Assembly (NCBI GenBank): GCA_022885665.1
Contig: JAGQDJ010000039.1
Location: forward strand, 124,001-188,000
Length of the DNA: 64,000 nucleotides
Direction of reading: 5' to 3'
From: Triops longicaudatus
Taxonomy: Eukaryota > Arthropoda > Branchiopoda > Notostraca > Triopsidae
Below the pieces are notes generated by a model, which saw only the letters and a program-made list of their open reading frames with translations, made no database searches and was not told the DNA's origin. The translations under genes and the position numbers were made by a program. Of this stretch, positions 12,660 to 25,400 are shown piece after piece; the stretch's first letter is position 1, and each line of letters opens with the position of its first letter.

Positions 12660-15600
12660 NNNNNNNNNNNNNNNNNNNNNNNNNNNNNNNNNNNNNNNNN
12701 NNNNNNNNNNNNNNNNNNNNNNNNNNNNNNNNNNNNNNNNNNNNNNNNNNNNNNNNNNNNNNNNNNNNNNNNNNNNNNNNNNNNNNNNNNNNNNNNNNNN
12801 NNNNNNNNNNNNNNNNNNNNNNNNNNNNNNNNNNNNNNNNNNNNNNNNNNNNNNNNNNNNNNNNTATATATATATATATATATATGTTACATATTACGGC
12901 ACAGTGGTTTAGTTAGAATCACACCAAAAGATGCGAAAGTCGCGTGAGAAATGCAAGTTCAAAGTGAGAGAATCCTAGCCCACGGATATGTAAATTGTTC
13001 AGCAAATTGTTCCATTCAGAGTAAATTGTTCCATTCAGGTTTGCAGCAACTTTTTGTTAGGGCTTGACGTTTATCTAAATAGTTTCTGCTGTACAACATT
13101 CTTCCGGACCAAGCCTTTGGCAAATAACCACCGTAAATAGTCTCAGTTTTGGGGTCATATAAACCTACCGAGATTGCTGTTCCTTATTATGAAACAACCA
13201 TCAGGGTTTAAGAAGAAACTTCGTGTAACTGTGAACTGGTTGAACAGTTCAGTTTTATATCACGAAATCCCCGTTGCTTTATAACTTGCATGCTGACGTC
13301 ACAAACTATAATAATTTCTAAAAAAAATCCTTTTAATAAAATACAGATAAAATCATTGATAAAATCATAAATAACTGAAATAAACGTAAATTTAGACAGT
13401 AAGTAGTAGAAATGAAACGTAAGTAGTAATAACTAAAAATATAGACCAAAAAAACATTAACTTCCTCCGACAAGAACTAATAGACTTATAAGAAAATACA
13501 TAATCAGCCTAATTTAAAATGCAAACAACGAATGCAAATAAGGAGGAATCAAAATACGAAAATGTAAATACGAGGAATAAAAGAATAAAAACTAGCAAAT
13601 AAAATAATTTAAGCATACCAATACTTTGCTTCATTGTATTATAGGCCTATACAGTTACTGTCGATAGTTAACTTCTGACAGTGCCTGCGGAAGCTCGTGC
13701 CATGAATGTGCCTAATCCCCATAAAAATTTTTCGACAGCACTATAACATACGCACACTAAGTTTGAATTTCCCAAGTTCACGTCATTTCAAGAGATAAAA
13801 AATTCTCGGTTTTGACTAAATTAACACATTCTTGGAGGAACCGAAATTTGCTGCTCAAAATTATTTTTTCATCGAAAAAAACCCTTTCTGGTGTTAAATA
13901 TTTCATACACTTTGAAAGCTACCCCCCCCCCCCTATGAGGCTATTAGTTAGCATGTCTTAATGCTTTCACTGATACTGAAAACTTGCTATAGTCTTTACC
14001 AAATTACGCCCCTAACGGCTAGAACGTGCGAAATCAGCCACCATTAAACGCTAAAAACACTGGAGGCCGCAATAGAGCTATGCTGAGATTCCCTTCGTTC
14101 CCCCTCGCTTTTTCTTTGTTGGTCGAAGTGAAAGACTTCCAATTGTTAGCGTCTTATGGTGGATTTGTAGTTTCGACAGCTTCGATAGATGACACTAGTG
14201 AATTTGGTAAAGACCATACTTCAAAACTCAATGTTTGGGCACTTGTACAGTTTCTAAAGCTTACCCTCCTACCTTGAATCACACAATTTTCCCATCTTAA
14301 GGCCACTGTTTACCTCCTCTCATGGCCGAATGAACATGGGAGATTGCGTGGACGATAACGCTCTTACAGTTAAATATTTTTCAAAATAATTTTTATGGTA
14401 AAGTTTTGCAGTGCATTGCCTATGGGACAACCAAGAGATTTTTTTTTTTTAAAAAAACTATGTTGATTATTTTTAATGACTCGAGGAAAGTTTCAACTTT
14501 CTAATATATTCGAATTTCAAAAATTTCTCTTCGTTGTCCGGGAATCTTTATTATTCGAAAAATTCATGTGAAAGAAAAATAGAAAAATATGCAATACTTT
14601 TTGCGGAATCGTCCACGGAGATTCAAACATTTTAGCTTTCGATATGTGCTGTCATTTATTCAGTGCGGTGCAACTTGGAAGCTCAAAGCAAATGCAAGGG
14701 AGAGGATAGAAAAGTTACCTTCAACAAGATCACCCTGTTACATTGCCCATGGCTAGCCTGTAGCTTTTGTGAGTAATACTTTCCTGCAATATTTTCCGTA
14801 TAGCGTGCAAGCCACGCAACTTTAATGCTACGTACACAAGGGTCGTAGGATAGTCATATGGTCTTAAGGTCAATTGTTGGAAACCTACTGTCTGACTACC
14901 TAGCACAAGTGTCCGAATTCTCGGGAATGGGATATTCGTTCAGTGAGCAAGACAATCTTACGTCCCGTGTAGATCTAGCCTAAAAGACAGTGCAATATCT
15001 GCATCGTTTATGTATGCATATTGCACATTGAGGCTTTCATGTATGATGTGATGAAAAAGAGTAAATACTGCTTAACATGTTTTGTGTAATCTTTTCATAA
15101 CTAGCCTAAAATGCGGATATTACTATTTTAAAAAGTAGTTGCAGTCCGCTAAAATAAACTTTAAAAGGTATACAGACTATGGCTGGAATAATCCATAAGT
15201 ACTGAGTAAGCCTTTTCCACATTGCATGATATTCTCTCGCTTTATCAACTCCTTCCACGAATCTCCTGCAACGAATTTGCGAACTAAGGGTGGGAACAGG
15301 AGTACGATAGTAGTGCCATCTCTGGAACGCACAACAGCAGTAAACAGTGGCCTTAACCTAAACTAACCGAACGAAAAATCGAGGCTGACAAAGTGACCTT
15401 GCCAGTAACCTTCTAAATAGTTTGTATGAGACTTCCAGTAAAGTGCGGCTCCGTATTCGAGAGTTGTGTTTGCTTTGCATCGCTTGTTACTAAAGCTAAC
15501 TTGCTGTTTTGGTTACGAAGCGACAAGTGAGCTTGAAGGTTGAAAAATGTCATGTTCACTTTTGCGCGTGCGGGGTGTCAACTCGCCCGATGAATCCGCT

Positions 15601-18600
15601 GCTGGCGTCATGAGTTTCTGCAACGAGATGGGCGTGCTTGAACCAGGACTCTCTTGAGTGCCATCCTGTGTAAGACAAACAATAATACAAAATTCAAACA
15701 AATAGAAAATCGTGGCAAAAATAGTTTTAGCATAGAGGGGAAAAATCGTAGAAAATAGTAACAAAAGCCAAAATATATGATAAAGTACTTAAAGCTACTT
15801 TGTGCACATTTGTGTGCTGCATCTGCAATGTTTAACTTGACGAGGAGTGCAATATACAGACACGTTGTATACACTACCAGGGACAAATGCCAAAGCCGGG
15901 CTGTTAATGTCGTCAACAATTCCCTTTTATGGGGGTCGTGACGATCCGATGGCTGAAAACCTCGGCGACTGATAATACTCATTCTTTTTGTTTTTCTTTT
16001 GCTGAGGAATAGTGACAAAGTTTGCAGTTCGCGCTGTTAAACTTTCACTGTTTTGCAATGGTTTCGAATCTCGTATGAAGAGTTGGCGTGACTACCACCG
16101 TTGGGAGAGCAACAATGGAAAAAGTGACGCGTTTGTACAAGCGATAGTGGCAACTAAGTTAATAAGGATTCGGCAACTGAAAATGGCTTAACACTTTGTT
16201 AGGTAAACAAGCACCATCACGTCCTTTTGTTTCTAGTTAAGCTGAGCGAAAGCTAACTAAATCGCGCTATTTCACTAAGATTGCGTCACTTTTAGTGTAA
16301 ATCGTGTAAAAAGGACGACGCAGTTTGTGCGCCGAGCGCCATTTTACGGGGCGCGATTTTAGAGCCGTCTGAAGAAGGAAGACCCCAGTCGGTGTATAGA
16401 ACTCATCCAAAAACTTCTAAGAGCTTCCTGAGAAGTTGGCGAAGTGGGTGGAAGTGGGGTTCTGCGAAGGACTTCAGTACATTAGGTGTTTTCGATAGCA
16501 CAGGGTCCTTGCCTTGAGACCACGAGAGCTAAGAAAAGCTGGACTGCTTGCGTGCCAGCGACGAAAATAACTGCCATTTCTTGGCTCCCAGTTCCAACTC
16601 CACATACACACGCATAGCGTCAAAGTTTTACGCATAATACGCACGGGTTGTACTGTACTGTACAAGTAGAGTTCCTCGCATACGTTGGTTTGTAAATTTT
16701 CGAGACGAAAACAAACCAACCAAAGATTTTGCCATTGTACGTGACGTGTAAACGGAATCCACCATGAGTCTAACGCGACTCGGATAACGGAAGATTTTTT
16801 TCTCTTGGCCATTCTTTAGATTTCCTCCTTTTTCTTTTCCTCAAAAAAAAAAAGTTAATTGAAAAACACGGAACTTACTTCATAGGTAGGGAAACTTGGC
16901 ACCGAAACTGGCCTACGTTTGGGTAAAACTGGAGGCGGCGATCGCTTCTTTTGGGCCATCTATTTTTTTAACACAGAAAAAATAACTGAAGTTTTTTAGC
17001 CTTACTTATTTATACATAGCCATAAGCTAGGATTAACTTATGAAGAAAGGCGACCAAAAGTCAAGAACCCTATTTAGAAACGCGGTAAAAATAAATAAAT
17101 AATAATAACAGTTGTATTTTGTACGATTCTTTGAACCAATATAAAAATGTTATTTATAGACGGTTAGAAATGGCCTTAGTCCATTACTGAACATGCTAGA
17201 TATTAATCTAAATTGAATACTGGAACAAAGGTTGATCCTAATCATTTTTCTTCCCCCCCCCCCCCCGGTGTACCTAGTCGTCACATAAAGGTTTTGCTTA
17301 TAAATTGTTCATTCTATTTCAATAAAACTGCCGAATTCCTACTAAGAGTTCCAAAGGCAAACACGAAACATACTGAATAGTGATCAAAGTGCCCAGGTTA
17401 CCCAGGATTGAGATTTTAAATATAGAAAGTACTACGTGCTACAATATACAGTCACGTGAATCACTCACGTTACTCGAAAATCAGATCGTGTGTAGCTGTA
17501 TGCTACTATTATTTGTAATTTGTTGGTCAAGTAAGCATTCTTTCAAGCCAACTAACTGACAATGACGCGCTTTCCCGCCGTTTTGGGCTGCAAAGAAAAG
17601 TGGCGCTGGAACGGCGGGAAAAAACGTCATTGGATCAACCTAAGTTGATCATATTTGCCAAGTTGTCGCGAACAACAAATATTGGCGCTCTCTTGCACCA
17701 AAAGTTGGTTGAAGCTCCCTGAGCTTGTAAGTATAAAAAAGTGAAACAAATTTCTTACCTCTCCAGTATGGTTGATGAGGGCAGTGTCTTCCGTTTCTTG
17801 GACAACCTGCTAAATCACACAACAAATAACTGCTATAAATTATCAACGAAAAGGATTACACTAGGCTATTTGTTACAAAAGGACTAGTTTGAAGGAACAC
17901 TGGGCTGTCTGATGCCCAGTTGCACATCAAAACATGCAGGAAGTTGATTCTAATCCTAATTTAAACTCCAAGAGCAAAACGTGACGGTTTATGGAGGGTT
18001 GAAACGTTGAAGGTAAAACAACAGGCGCAACAATGGGAAAACTGGGATTGAATGGACGGACGCATTTTTTTTTCTTTTCCTAACCTCGTCTTTTTGGAAA
18101 TCCTCCTCGACTTCTTTATCAATCTCGGAGATAATTTCATGGAGCGCGCTTTTAATTTTTTCCTGCGCGATTTCACCGTCTTTGGCCAAAGACGGTAAGT
18201 TTTCCTCTACCTTTTCCTCTGCAGACGTTGCCGTGGGCTTGGATGTCGGTTCAGCTACTGAATCCCCACTTTCTAAAGTACCCGCGACCGGTACTTGGTT
18301 AACCGCCTCAGGCTCTGAACAATCCATAGCCGACGGGCAGGTGGTTTCGTTGGTTGGCTGGGCTTCGGCTTCAGTAGTAAGAGACGAACTTATTTCTTGG
18401 GTAGTATCTGCAGTTATGGAAGGCTGTACTTCGTCAGGTGCAATTTGCACCTGTGATCCCTCCTCTGTTACGAGCGATACGGGAGTCGCGGACTCGTACG
18501 ATGATGTCATGGTCGTAGATTCCCTTTGGGTGGTAGTTGTCGCTTCCTTATTGGGACGAACCGAATTGTAGATTAGGTTTTTGGTCTGTATTTTTGTAAC

Positions 18601-21094
18601 AGTTCGTATATCTCTAGTCGGACATTATAGTTGGCAATGAGCTGTGTTACTTGGTTTCCTTTTGTACTTACAGATGCCACCGTTGTTCCGAGGTTACCAA
18701 ACAAATGTTGATTGATTATATTTACGGTTAGCCAGATTACTATGTTGAAACAATTTTTATGAAGTATGCCTTTACAGTTCGCAAGAATGAACAAACTAGT
18801 GTCGCCCCTTATTGCCCCTACCTTACAATTTTAAAACGGGTACCAATAAATAGAAAAAAATAACCACCTAAAATAAAAATCGTAACTAATAATTGGTTCC
18901 TGCTACCAAGAAACGAGCTTAATCTACCAAATGATGGGAAAGTATTAATAGAAATTGACACTTATCACCAAAAGTTGGTTAGTCTTTTTCCCTATTATTG
19001 GAAACATTTCCCAAAAATCGGTAGTTTTCGTATTATTTTTTCAACGTGTGGTGACTTTTGACGGTTTTTACTCCCGTTCTGAAGTTTGTTACGTGCGCTC
19101 CCCTGCTATGAGTTCTCAATACAGCTAACTATTTAGCGTTTCACGTCACATTTTCAAAATAACTTTACATGTGGAAAAACTTCATACGATATGTGTTGTG
19201 GTGTGTAAACAGGGTACTGCAGTGCTGTACTATATATTGTGCTCGAAAAAGAAACGATTAAGGAAAGGCCTTTTGCTAACCAAACGGAACTGGGCAACAA
19301 TGAAAATTCCCCCATGAACAAGCGTTGCAGCGAGTCACAGAACATTCGTGTAACGATGGAGTGAGACAACGCTGGAAGTTTTAGTTAACAGCGGTGTTAT
19401 CTTTTCATCGCTTTTCTGTCATTATTTTAAGAGTAGCCTACTGCTTGCCATTGCAGTACAACATTGTTTTCGTTACTCGAGATATTGCGTGAAATTCGGA
19501 ATAATATTTGATTGCAGTAATCTTTTCTTTTGTTGATTACTGTTCTAAAAAGCTGCTAATGTGTTACGAGATGTGTGCAATGTTGAGTGCCTATGTTCAG
19601 TTTGTTCTGTTAAATGTTGTGCCTTTATGTATTATTTACTACTGTTTTAATTGTTGTACCGTTGAACTGTTTAATGCGTGTATTTTTCTTAATTTTTTAC
19701 TCCCATGTAATCGGAATTATAATTTTGTATTTAGTTTAGTTAATGCAATGGAAAGTTGCGAAAGTGTTATTATGTGTTTCGTATGCCTTTTGAAAGCAAA
19801 TTTTCAAGCTGTCTTGTAGACTGTTGTTATTTATATTCTTAACTACTGCTCTTATTGTTGTGTCGTTGAAGTGTTGTAGATTGAGGTATTGTATTCCGTT
19901 CAATTTTGGTCCAATATGTCTTCAAATTTGTACTGTTTCTTATTTACTGTTATTGTTTTGAGTAATTTTATTTTTCTTACAGTTGTACAGTGCTGAGCAA
20001 ATAATCCTTTACCGAAGTCACAGAAATCTAATTAAGCCTCTTGAAGCTGATTTATCTGCAATAACGGGAAAAGCTAGTAGGACTAATCGCTTAAAAGGCG
20101 AACGTCAACCGCGAGGTTTAGAAACAAATGACATGAAAGATGTGAAAGTGGAGCCCATTCTTACAGGGAAATTTTATGAATCCGCAATATAGATTATCGT
20201 GTATACTCCACTCTATTACCTTACGCAGTTTTTAGATTCCATGTCAATAAAGAAAGTACTACAAACAGTATATAAACAAGCAATGACAATGGACGTGTTT
20301 AAGTCGTCTAACAATTTCAGGTAGGAGTAACTTAATTTTTTTTCCATTTTTTTTCATAATGAGAAGGGAACGCCCTTAATCCTTATAGCGGACCCGTTAC
20401 ACTTTCTCCATGGTTTGTTAATATACTGAGCGTGCTATAGGGGCTCAGTCATATATCGTCTATTTACTGTTCTTTTTAAACTTCGCGGTTAACCTTCACC
20501 TCGTAAGCGATTAGCCCTAGTCCCTTTTCCCTTTAATGAAGGTAATTCAGTCTCCAGAGGCACAATTATACTTCAGTTACTTGCTCCGTAAAGTTTTTTT
20601 TGCTCAACACTGGTCAGTCAAAAAAAAAAAAAAAGGACCACAACAAAGAGTCATGTGCTAATGGAACGGCACAGCATACTGTGAAAACGTGATGCTGCGG
20701 GACAGAAGCGTTCTATAGCGCCGTAAGTGGGAACACGCGCAACTGCCGTGCCGTTAGCATAAAACTGTTTGTTGTGACTGTCTTTTTTTTCGAAAGTACT
20801 CTACTAATGAATGCTGTTATCAATTTACGTTTTTCGCATAATTTTCCCCGATACATATGGTTCAAAAACAGTAAATCTAAAATTGGCGGTAAAATTGAGT
20901 TCAGTTCATGACCAAACTTTGGGATAATTAATCATTATCTGGAAGTGTACGCCATTGTAAGGTGCTCAAGTCTACTAATTTTAGTTTTGTGATGTCCCCA
21001 TTTTAGCGAGCGTTTCTACTACCAAATTGTTGGTAGGAAAACAGCCCCGCCCTGGGTCCCGCGATTTTTGGGGCAATATTCGACCATTTATAGG

Positions 21095-21140
<46 letters not shown>

Positions 21141-22496
21141 TGTATTCATTTTCTGACCAGTAATATTGTAGTGAATCTGATTCTGCTCTAATTGTTAATT
21201 GTCGTTTTTTTCCTTGGGGGTGGATCTCGTCCGTTTGGAAATTAGGCTAATTTTAAATCCAGATACTGGATCACAGTAGAAATTTTCTTCAGAACGAAAG
21301 GCTGACAAATAGAAAAAATGAAGAAGACGCTTATAAAAGCTTTATCCTACGCTCCCCAATATTATTTAAGTAACCATTAATTTTACCCGCGTAAATGTAT
21401 ATGTTTTTTTTATTTAGAAAAGTTACTGAACTAAAAGTGCAATTAGTAGTCTAAAGCTTCGATTTTCATAAATATATTTATTACTTTGTTGTTATTTTCT
21501 CATTTTAAGATGAATCTTTCCAATGTCGGCAATGGCTGGCTCGCAGTCGACATTTAAAAAAAAAAATTTGGAACGGACAATACTAAGAAAGGAAGCAATG
21601 AACGACCTTGCAAGTACACAAAGCAAAGTGTTCAACTTGCGGTCTTCTGTACAGTGACTCATGGTCCAAAACGTAAATTGATAAACTTTTTCAAGCAAAG
21701 CTGGAAAGAGACACAAGCGTGCTTTGTTAAGTTTTTGGTTACCTGATTGACGACGGTCTTGCTCTCAGCGACCACTTGGCATTCTGTTGCAGTTTTCTTG
21801 TCGGAGATATCCTAAAATGGGAGACACACGTATCCGGAGATCAATTAAAAAGAAGCGCAAAAACATAAACCTGTAATTCTCCGTGCGTCCGAATTAAGGA
21901 CAGTAAAAAAAAGGAAAAATAAAAAAAACGGATCAGAAAAAAATATAATAAAAAATAGCTTCACCCAAAGTCTGATTCCCCTTTACCCAATGAGACATAT
22001 TCGGTAGTACAACTTGATCTCGCCCATCCAGGCATATGTATTCGAGACGGGATTTAAAAGAAAAAAATGAATAAAAGAAAAAGTACCTCAGAACTGGTTA
22101 CTGTAGCTTGGTGGGTCGTTGTTTGACGCGATGAATAAGAACTGTTCGACTGTTCTGCTTGGGTGCTGTAGCTGGTCGTCGAGAACTCGATATTGGACTC
22201 CACACGACCACTTTCGGAGATCACACTTGCTTGACTGATTCTCAAACCTGATTCTTCCGTGATAACCTGGCCGTAAAAATAGGAAAAACAGTTTCAAAGA
22301 TTCATTAATCACTTCAGTGCGTCCTATAACGGCACTTCAGTGTAGAATAGTGTATAGTGAAAGAGCTTATTTATGGAAACGGTGAGATTACTTTGATGGA
22401 GCGCTCGGTGATAAGTGACTCAGTTTCTTGGTGATTGAAGCCGGTAGGCACGAGTGGAACGGATGTTTCCGACCCGGAGACTTGTTGATCTTCCAT
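5176..22496 (-). CDS. Putative Z-disc/actin scaffold protein, synaptopodin-2/CG1674-like (tentative)
   Basis: Fourteen exons splice in frame to 1184 aa: 22496-22392, 22266-22087, 21811-21743, 18585-18085, 17806-17759, 16959-16879, 15665-15560, 12295-12116, 9155-9058, 8983-8809, 8682-8498, 8443-7783, 6440-5415, 5315-5176. The product is mostly Ser/Thr/Pro/Glu-rich and predicted disordered. Conserved-looking islands are [10 protein letters not shown] followed by [20 protein letters not shown] (about 370-424), [19 protein letters not shown] (from 515), [20 protein letters not shown] (start of exon 12), two 41-residue PPEF repeats in exon 13, and a C-terminal block with NYNTAPRGW and YRPVTF in exon 14. 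I associate the KR..S.KWV, SPW.AAL and NTAPRGW islands with muscle Z-disc scaffold proteins of the synaptopodin-2/CG1674 type; this is recall, not a search. No enzymatic or membrane domain is visible. Exons 1-6 are all phase 0 and could act as cassettes. The donor of exon 7 (GTGAAC) and the acceptor of exon 4 are the least certain joins. Confidence 0.82.
6115..6360 (-). repeat. Two tandem 41-codon coding repeats (APPEF repeats)
   Basis: Within exon 13 of the scaffold gene, codons at 6360-6238 and 6237-6115 encode two aligned units. Each begins APPEFAxVQLRxV, has a central APPS and ends with a tyrosine or tryptophan before LPP. The two units are about half identical, so the duplication is old or has diverged quickly. 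Confidence 0.75.
6659..7682. mobile_element. Decayed DNA element with CAGAAATACCTC inverted ends
   Basis: GTGCGGCAGAAATACCTC at 6659-6676 is repeated inverted as GAGGTATTTCTGCCACATC at 7664-7682, giving about 17-18 bp terminal inverted repeats about 1.0 kb apart. It lies in the intron between exons 12 and 13 of the scaffold gene. The interior has only broken frames, none recognised as transposase. A second inverted-repeat element (6921-7365) sits inside it. Confidence 0.5.
6921..7365. mobile_element. Small inverted-repeat element, TTAAGGCCAC-like end
   Basis: The left edge TCAAGGTGACCGCGCACC (6921-6938) resembles the reverse complement of the right edge, which ends GGTGCGCC..GTGGCCTTAA-style at about 7347-7365. 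The right terminus shares GTGGCCTTAA with the element at 14297-15356, suggesting one family. It is nested in the 6659-7682 element. Confidence 0.35.
9156..12115. other. 3-kb intron of the scaffold gene, no feature seen
   Basis: Intron between exons 8 and 9. It is AT-rich with no convincing coding exon on either strand. A T-run followed directly by an A-run (about 9307-9327) forms a perfect AT palindrome. The 10800-11400 stretch is less AT-rich, with short hairpins, but I cannot name anything there. Confidence 0.45.
12625..12885. repeat. TA microsatellite with assembly gap
   Basis: A (TA)n tract starts at 12625 and runs into 205 N (12660-12864), then resumes until about 12885. The gap lies in an intron of the scaffold gene and most likely reflects an unresolved dinucleotide repeat, so the true length is unknown. 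The tyrosine/isoleucine frames across it are artefacts. Confidence 0.95.
14297..15356. mobile_element. TTAA-bounded inverted-repeat DNA element
   Basis: TTAAGGCCACTGTTTAC at 14297-14313 occurs exactly inverted at 15340-15356, so the 1060-bp interval begins and ends with TTAA next to a perfect 13-bp inverted repeat. TTAA target duplications outside the inverted ends are the hallmark of piggyBac-type transposition. No transposase frame remains, so it would be non-autonomous. It lies in the intron between exons 7 and 8 of the scaffold gene. Confidence 0.5.
18838..21140. mobile_element. Copy 1 of a long dispersed element, interrupted
   Basis: From GGTACCAATAAAT at 18838 through about 19800, and again from about 20805 to 21100, this is clearly similar over its length to 56249-57524. 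The roughly 1 kb in between is absent from the other copy and has a 200-bp MITE at its right edge. The right end is swollen by a T-run (21100-21136). It fills most of the intron between exons 3 and 4 of the scaffold gene. A plus-strand 103-codon open frame at 19508-19819 resembles one in the other copy. Confidence 0.7.
20608..20804. mobile_element. MITE copy, GGGTCG/CTGTACAG family
   Basis: The left end CTGGTCAGT plus an A-run, then GGACCACAACAAAGAG, mirrors the right end GTTTGTTGTGACTG plus a T-run and AGTACTCTAC. Inner arms carry GCTAATGG..CGGCAC and GTGCCGTTAGC. It matches the element at 59197-59400 in length, ends and interior (CTGCGGGACAGAAGCGTTC versus CTGTGGGACAGTAGCGTTC). Confidence 0.65.
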
Positions 22497-25400
22497 GACG
22501 TCTAATTCAATTTGTTGGCTGGTGTGTTGGCTTTTTTGCCCACGAAGGAGACTTTGATGTGACGCCAATTTCCCTCCCCCCAAACAACCTCTGCAAGTGC
22601 TATAAATAAGAACGAGATTAAGCCGTGATAGATGGTATTTTTATAGTTCGCGGCCCCTGTTAAAATAAAAGGTAATTCTAAAGGGAAAATTTTTTTATTT
22701 CCGCACATACTATTTTTTTTCACTGTAATTTCTATATTATTAACTAAGTTTCATTTGAACCTTAACACATCTCCTTTTAAGCCGTAAATTTTACGATTAT
22801 AGATAATACTTTATTTATTAAGGAACAAGAAAGTTACTCCATAATTCAATCAGACGCGAAGTATTATTTTTTTCCAGAAATTCTAGATGTTCTATGCGTA
22901 AAATTTGTTGTAATATTTTATAAGGTGTCGAGTATGTTCGTAGAATAATGAATTCCTACTCAACTCGTCGTGAATTATCTGCTAGTTCGGTAAACAATGA
23001 AAGCTTATAGCATCTACCAACAATCTTCACAAAGTGGCCCATTGAAGCTGATGTGTTGAGTGTCGGTACGTAGTTTGCGAAAAGTTCGTAAAGGAGAGGA
23101 CGCACTTTATCAGAAGAAGATAACTTTTCAAAGAGGTGTGCCACTCAGAGGGAACTGGTTTGTTGATTGCAGTTCAGAAAGAGTCAATGAGCCCCGTGAG
23201 CAACGTCTCATTAGTCATTGAGCGCAATCTTTATGCCAAGTGCGCTAGTTAGGCAACCGTGGTTAAGTGCAAGAGATTTCTCTACATTTAAGGATTTCTT
23301 GCCAAAAATAACCGAAGCTGCTCATTTGTGGCTGACCTTACAACTAAATTAGACTCGTTGTATATTAGAATTACAGCTTTTTGTACTTAATTAGCTTGTA
23401 AATGAGCACGACAGCATTGAATTATTTCGACATCACGACGGTATTTATTGTATACATGTTCGACCCTTATAAGTCTTCGTTTACTTATAACTTTGCCCTT
23501 CACGAAGAGATTGAAGATTCTAAGCCAAATGCTTACTAAATATTAACTTTTATTAGCCTAACGCTTTAGTGAAACAAATATTAAAGAAAAACCACACACT
23601 GAGTAATACAACAAAACAGGCTATTTTGTGCCCCGAAACTTTAATCGTAACTTTACTTCGTATCATAATTATAAATTGTTCTTACTTCACTATCACAAAG
23701 GCCATTGATTCAGTTTTAATTTAAAAGTGCACGTTGCAGGTGAGGAAATGGAAATGTTGTCAGTTAAATCTTAATTGGATTAATATTTATATTTATTTAG
23801 TTTAAGACAGCCGAAGACGACAGTACGTCGGTTGTGCGATGTCAGTTGTATTTTCCACGAAACAAAGAAAATATTTGTATTATTTTCTAAAAAAATAGTG
23901 AATTGAATTTAAATAAGTAATTTTGTGGTTCCTAATAACTCGTTTAATTTAGCCAAATTTACGTAAATTTGGATTTATTTACGATTTTTTTATCTTACAT
24001 CGATTGCTTGTTTTCTGTTAACCGGCACGAGCCTTTAAACAGGATTTGTTTCCTTTATTCTTACATTGTGCTATCCTGTAGTTTACGGGCCTGGACGCAA
24101 GAGCAATAATCGCAAGTCTCGTTTGGCTTGACGACAAATTTTGGAACAATTTGACAAACGACGTGCGTAATGAGCCAAAGGTTAAAACGCGTTTGAGAAG
24201 CGTGAAGTCCTTTGAGGGTGCGGGTACTAAGCTTAGCAAAAACGCAGGCGACCGGAAAGCCGCGTATTCTATAGCGGCTTTAATAAAAGCATATTTTTCT
24301 GCTGCTGGTTGGGCAATGGCTCGGGTGTTTCGTCGTCGTATAGAGGGACTAATCTTAGCTCCGAAGCTGCTAGCTACGGTCGCTACCAATGGTGGCCGTA
24401 TACTCCCTCCCACCTTCTCACCCTTCCCCCTCATCCACCTTTTCCTTCACGGAACCCCGTTGAATGTTCTCTCTCGATAGAGGACTTGAGTTCTGTTTCG
24501 CATTGAGATGTCTTGGCAAACATTTCACATATCTTTACCCGAAAGAAAATACTTTATAAGAGGTCCTTAACTTTTGCCGAGTCCAAGATAGTTTCTCGCT
24601 CTATTCCTTGGCTCACACGACAAGCTTTCCTGGACAGTATTGTGCAGATGGCACCGGAAAGTTTGTTTAACGTCAAGAGAATATCGTGACGATGAGACAC
24701 TTTCTGTTTTATAGGGTGCTTTGACAACGTAAAAATGGGCAAGTTTCGAGTGACGTCAGGATGTCGAGGAGCAGTTATAGCTTTCAACGCCTTCACCATC
24801 TTAATGAAGCTATAAAAACCTACATAGGCACACACGTTATACAGATACACGGAAAAGCTTCAAAAAATAATAAATGGAAGAAGAAAAAATACATGACTAT
24901 CGTTGGATACCTTTATTAAAATACGCATGCCGGTTGGTTGCTTCCAAAAGAGAATCTGTTGTCGTTGTTTACAAAGAGAGGAATTGTTTATTGCTTTTGT
25001 CCAGGGTCAGACGAACGGTTAAACAGCCCTTTCTTTTGTCAAACGCGGTAGTTTTTTTTTTCCACGATAATTATAAATGGTCCAAAGCTCCTGAACGAAC
25101 TCTGCCTGGGCATGCAACGTGATTTGATGTCTAAAGGTATTTTTCTCAGATCAAAGTTAATTTCACGGTTGTGTTATACCAGCGTTAGTAGTGGAGGGAT
25201 GGGGACACTTTTCTGCTTTTGCTTTTTCTCTTCACGCGCAGACGAATTTTCAGCCCAAAGTTATATGCATTCAATACACTAGTATCCTTGCTAGCAAATG
25301 AGGTATTCTGTGTTCCAAACGCACGAAAACTAAGACCAGACGACTATGAAAACTCTTCCTACTCTACAAAATGAAATGCCGGTTACACAATTTAAATTAG

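Noticed and set aside
12598..12947. Tyr/Ile-repeat frames across the N gap
   Set aside because: Pure TA microsatellite and unknown bases, not coding.
18573..18794. Possible extra scaffold exon on the minus strand ending at a GTAAGT donor near 18669
   Set aside because: Its frame contradicts the phase-0 join used by exon 4, and no good acceptor or similarity supports it.
22956..23144. 62-codon minus-strand frame upstream of the scaffold gene
   Set aside because: Could be a 5' exon, but there is no donor in a frame that joins exon 1 and no conserved feature.
24018..24480. Overlapping open frames of 138 codons (minus) and 109 codons (plus)
   Set aside because: Two opposite frames of similar size in the same less AT-rich patch, no motifs, no adjoining exons with matching phase.
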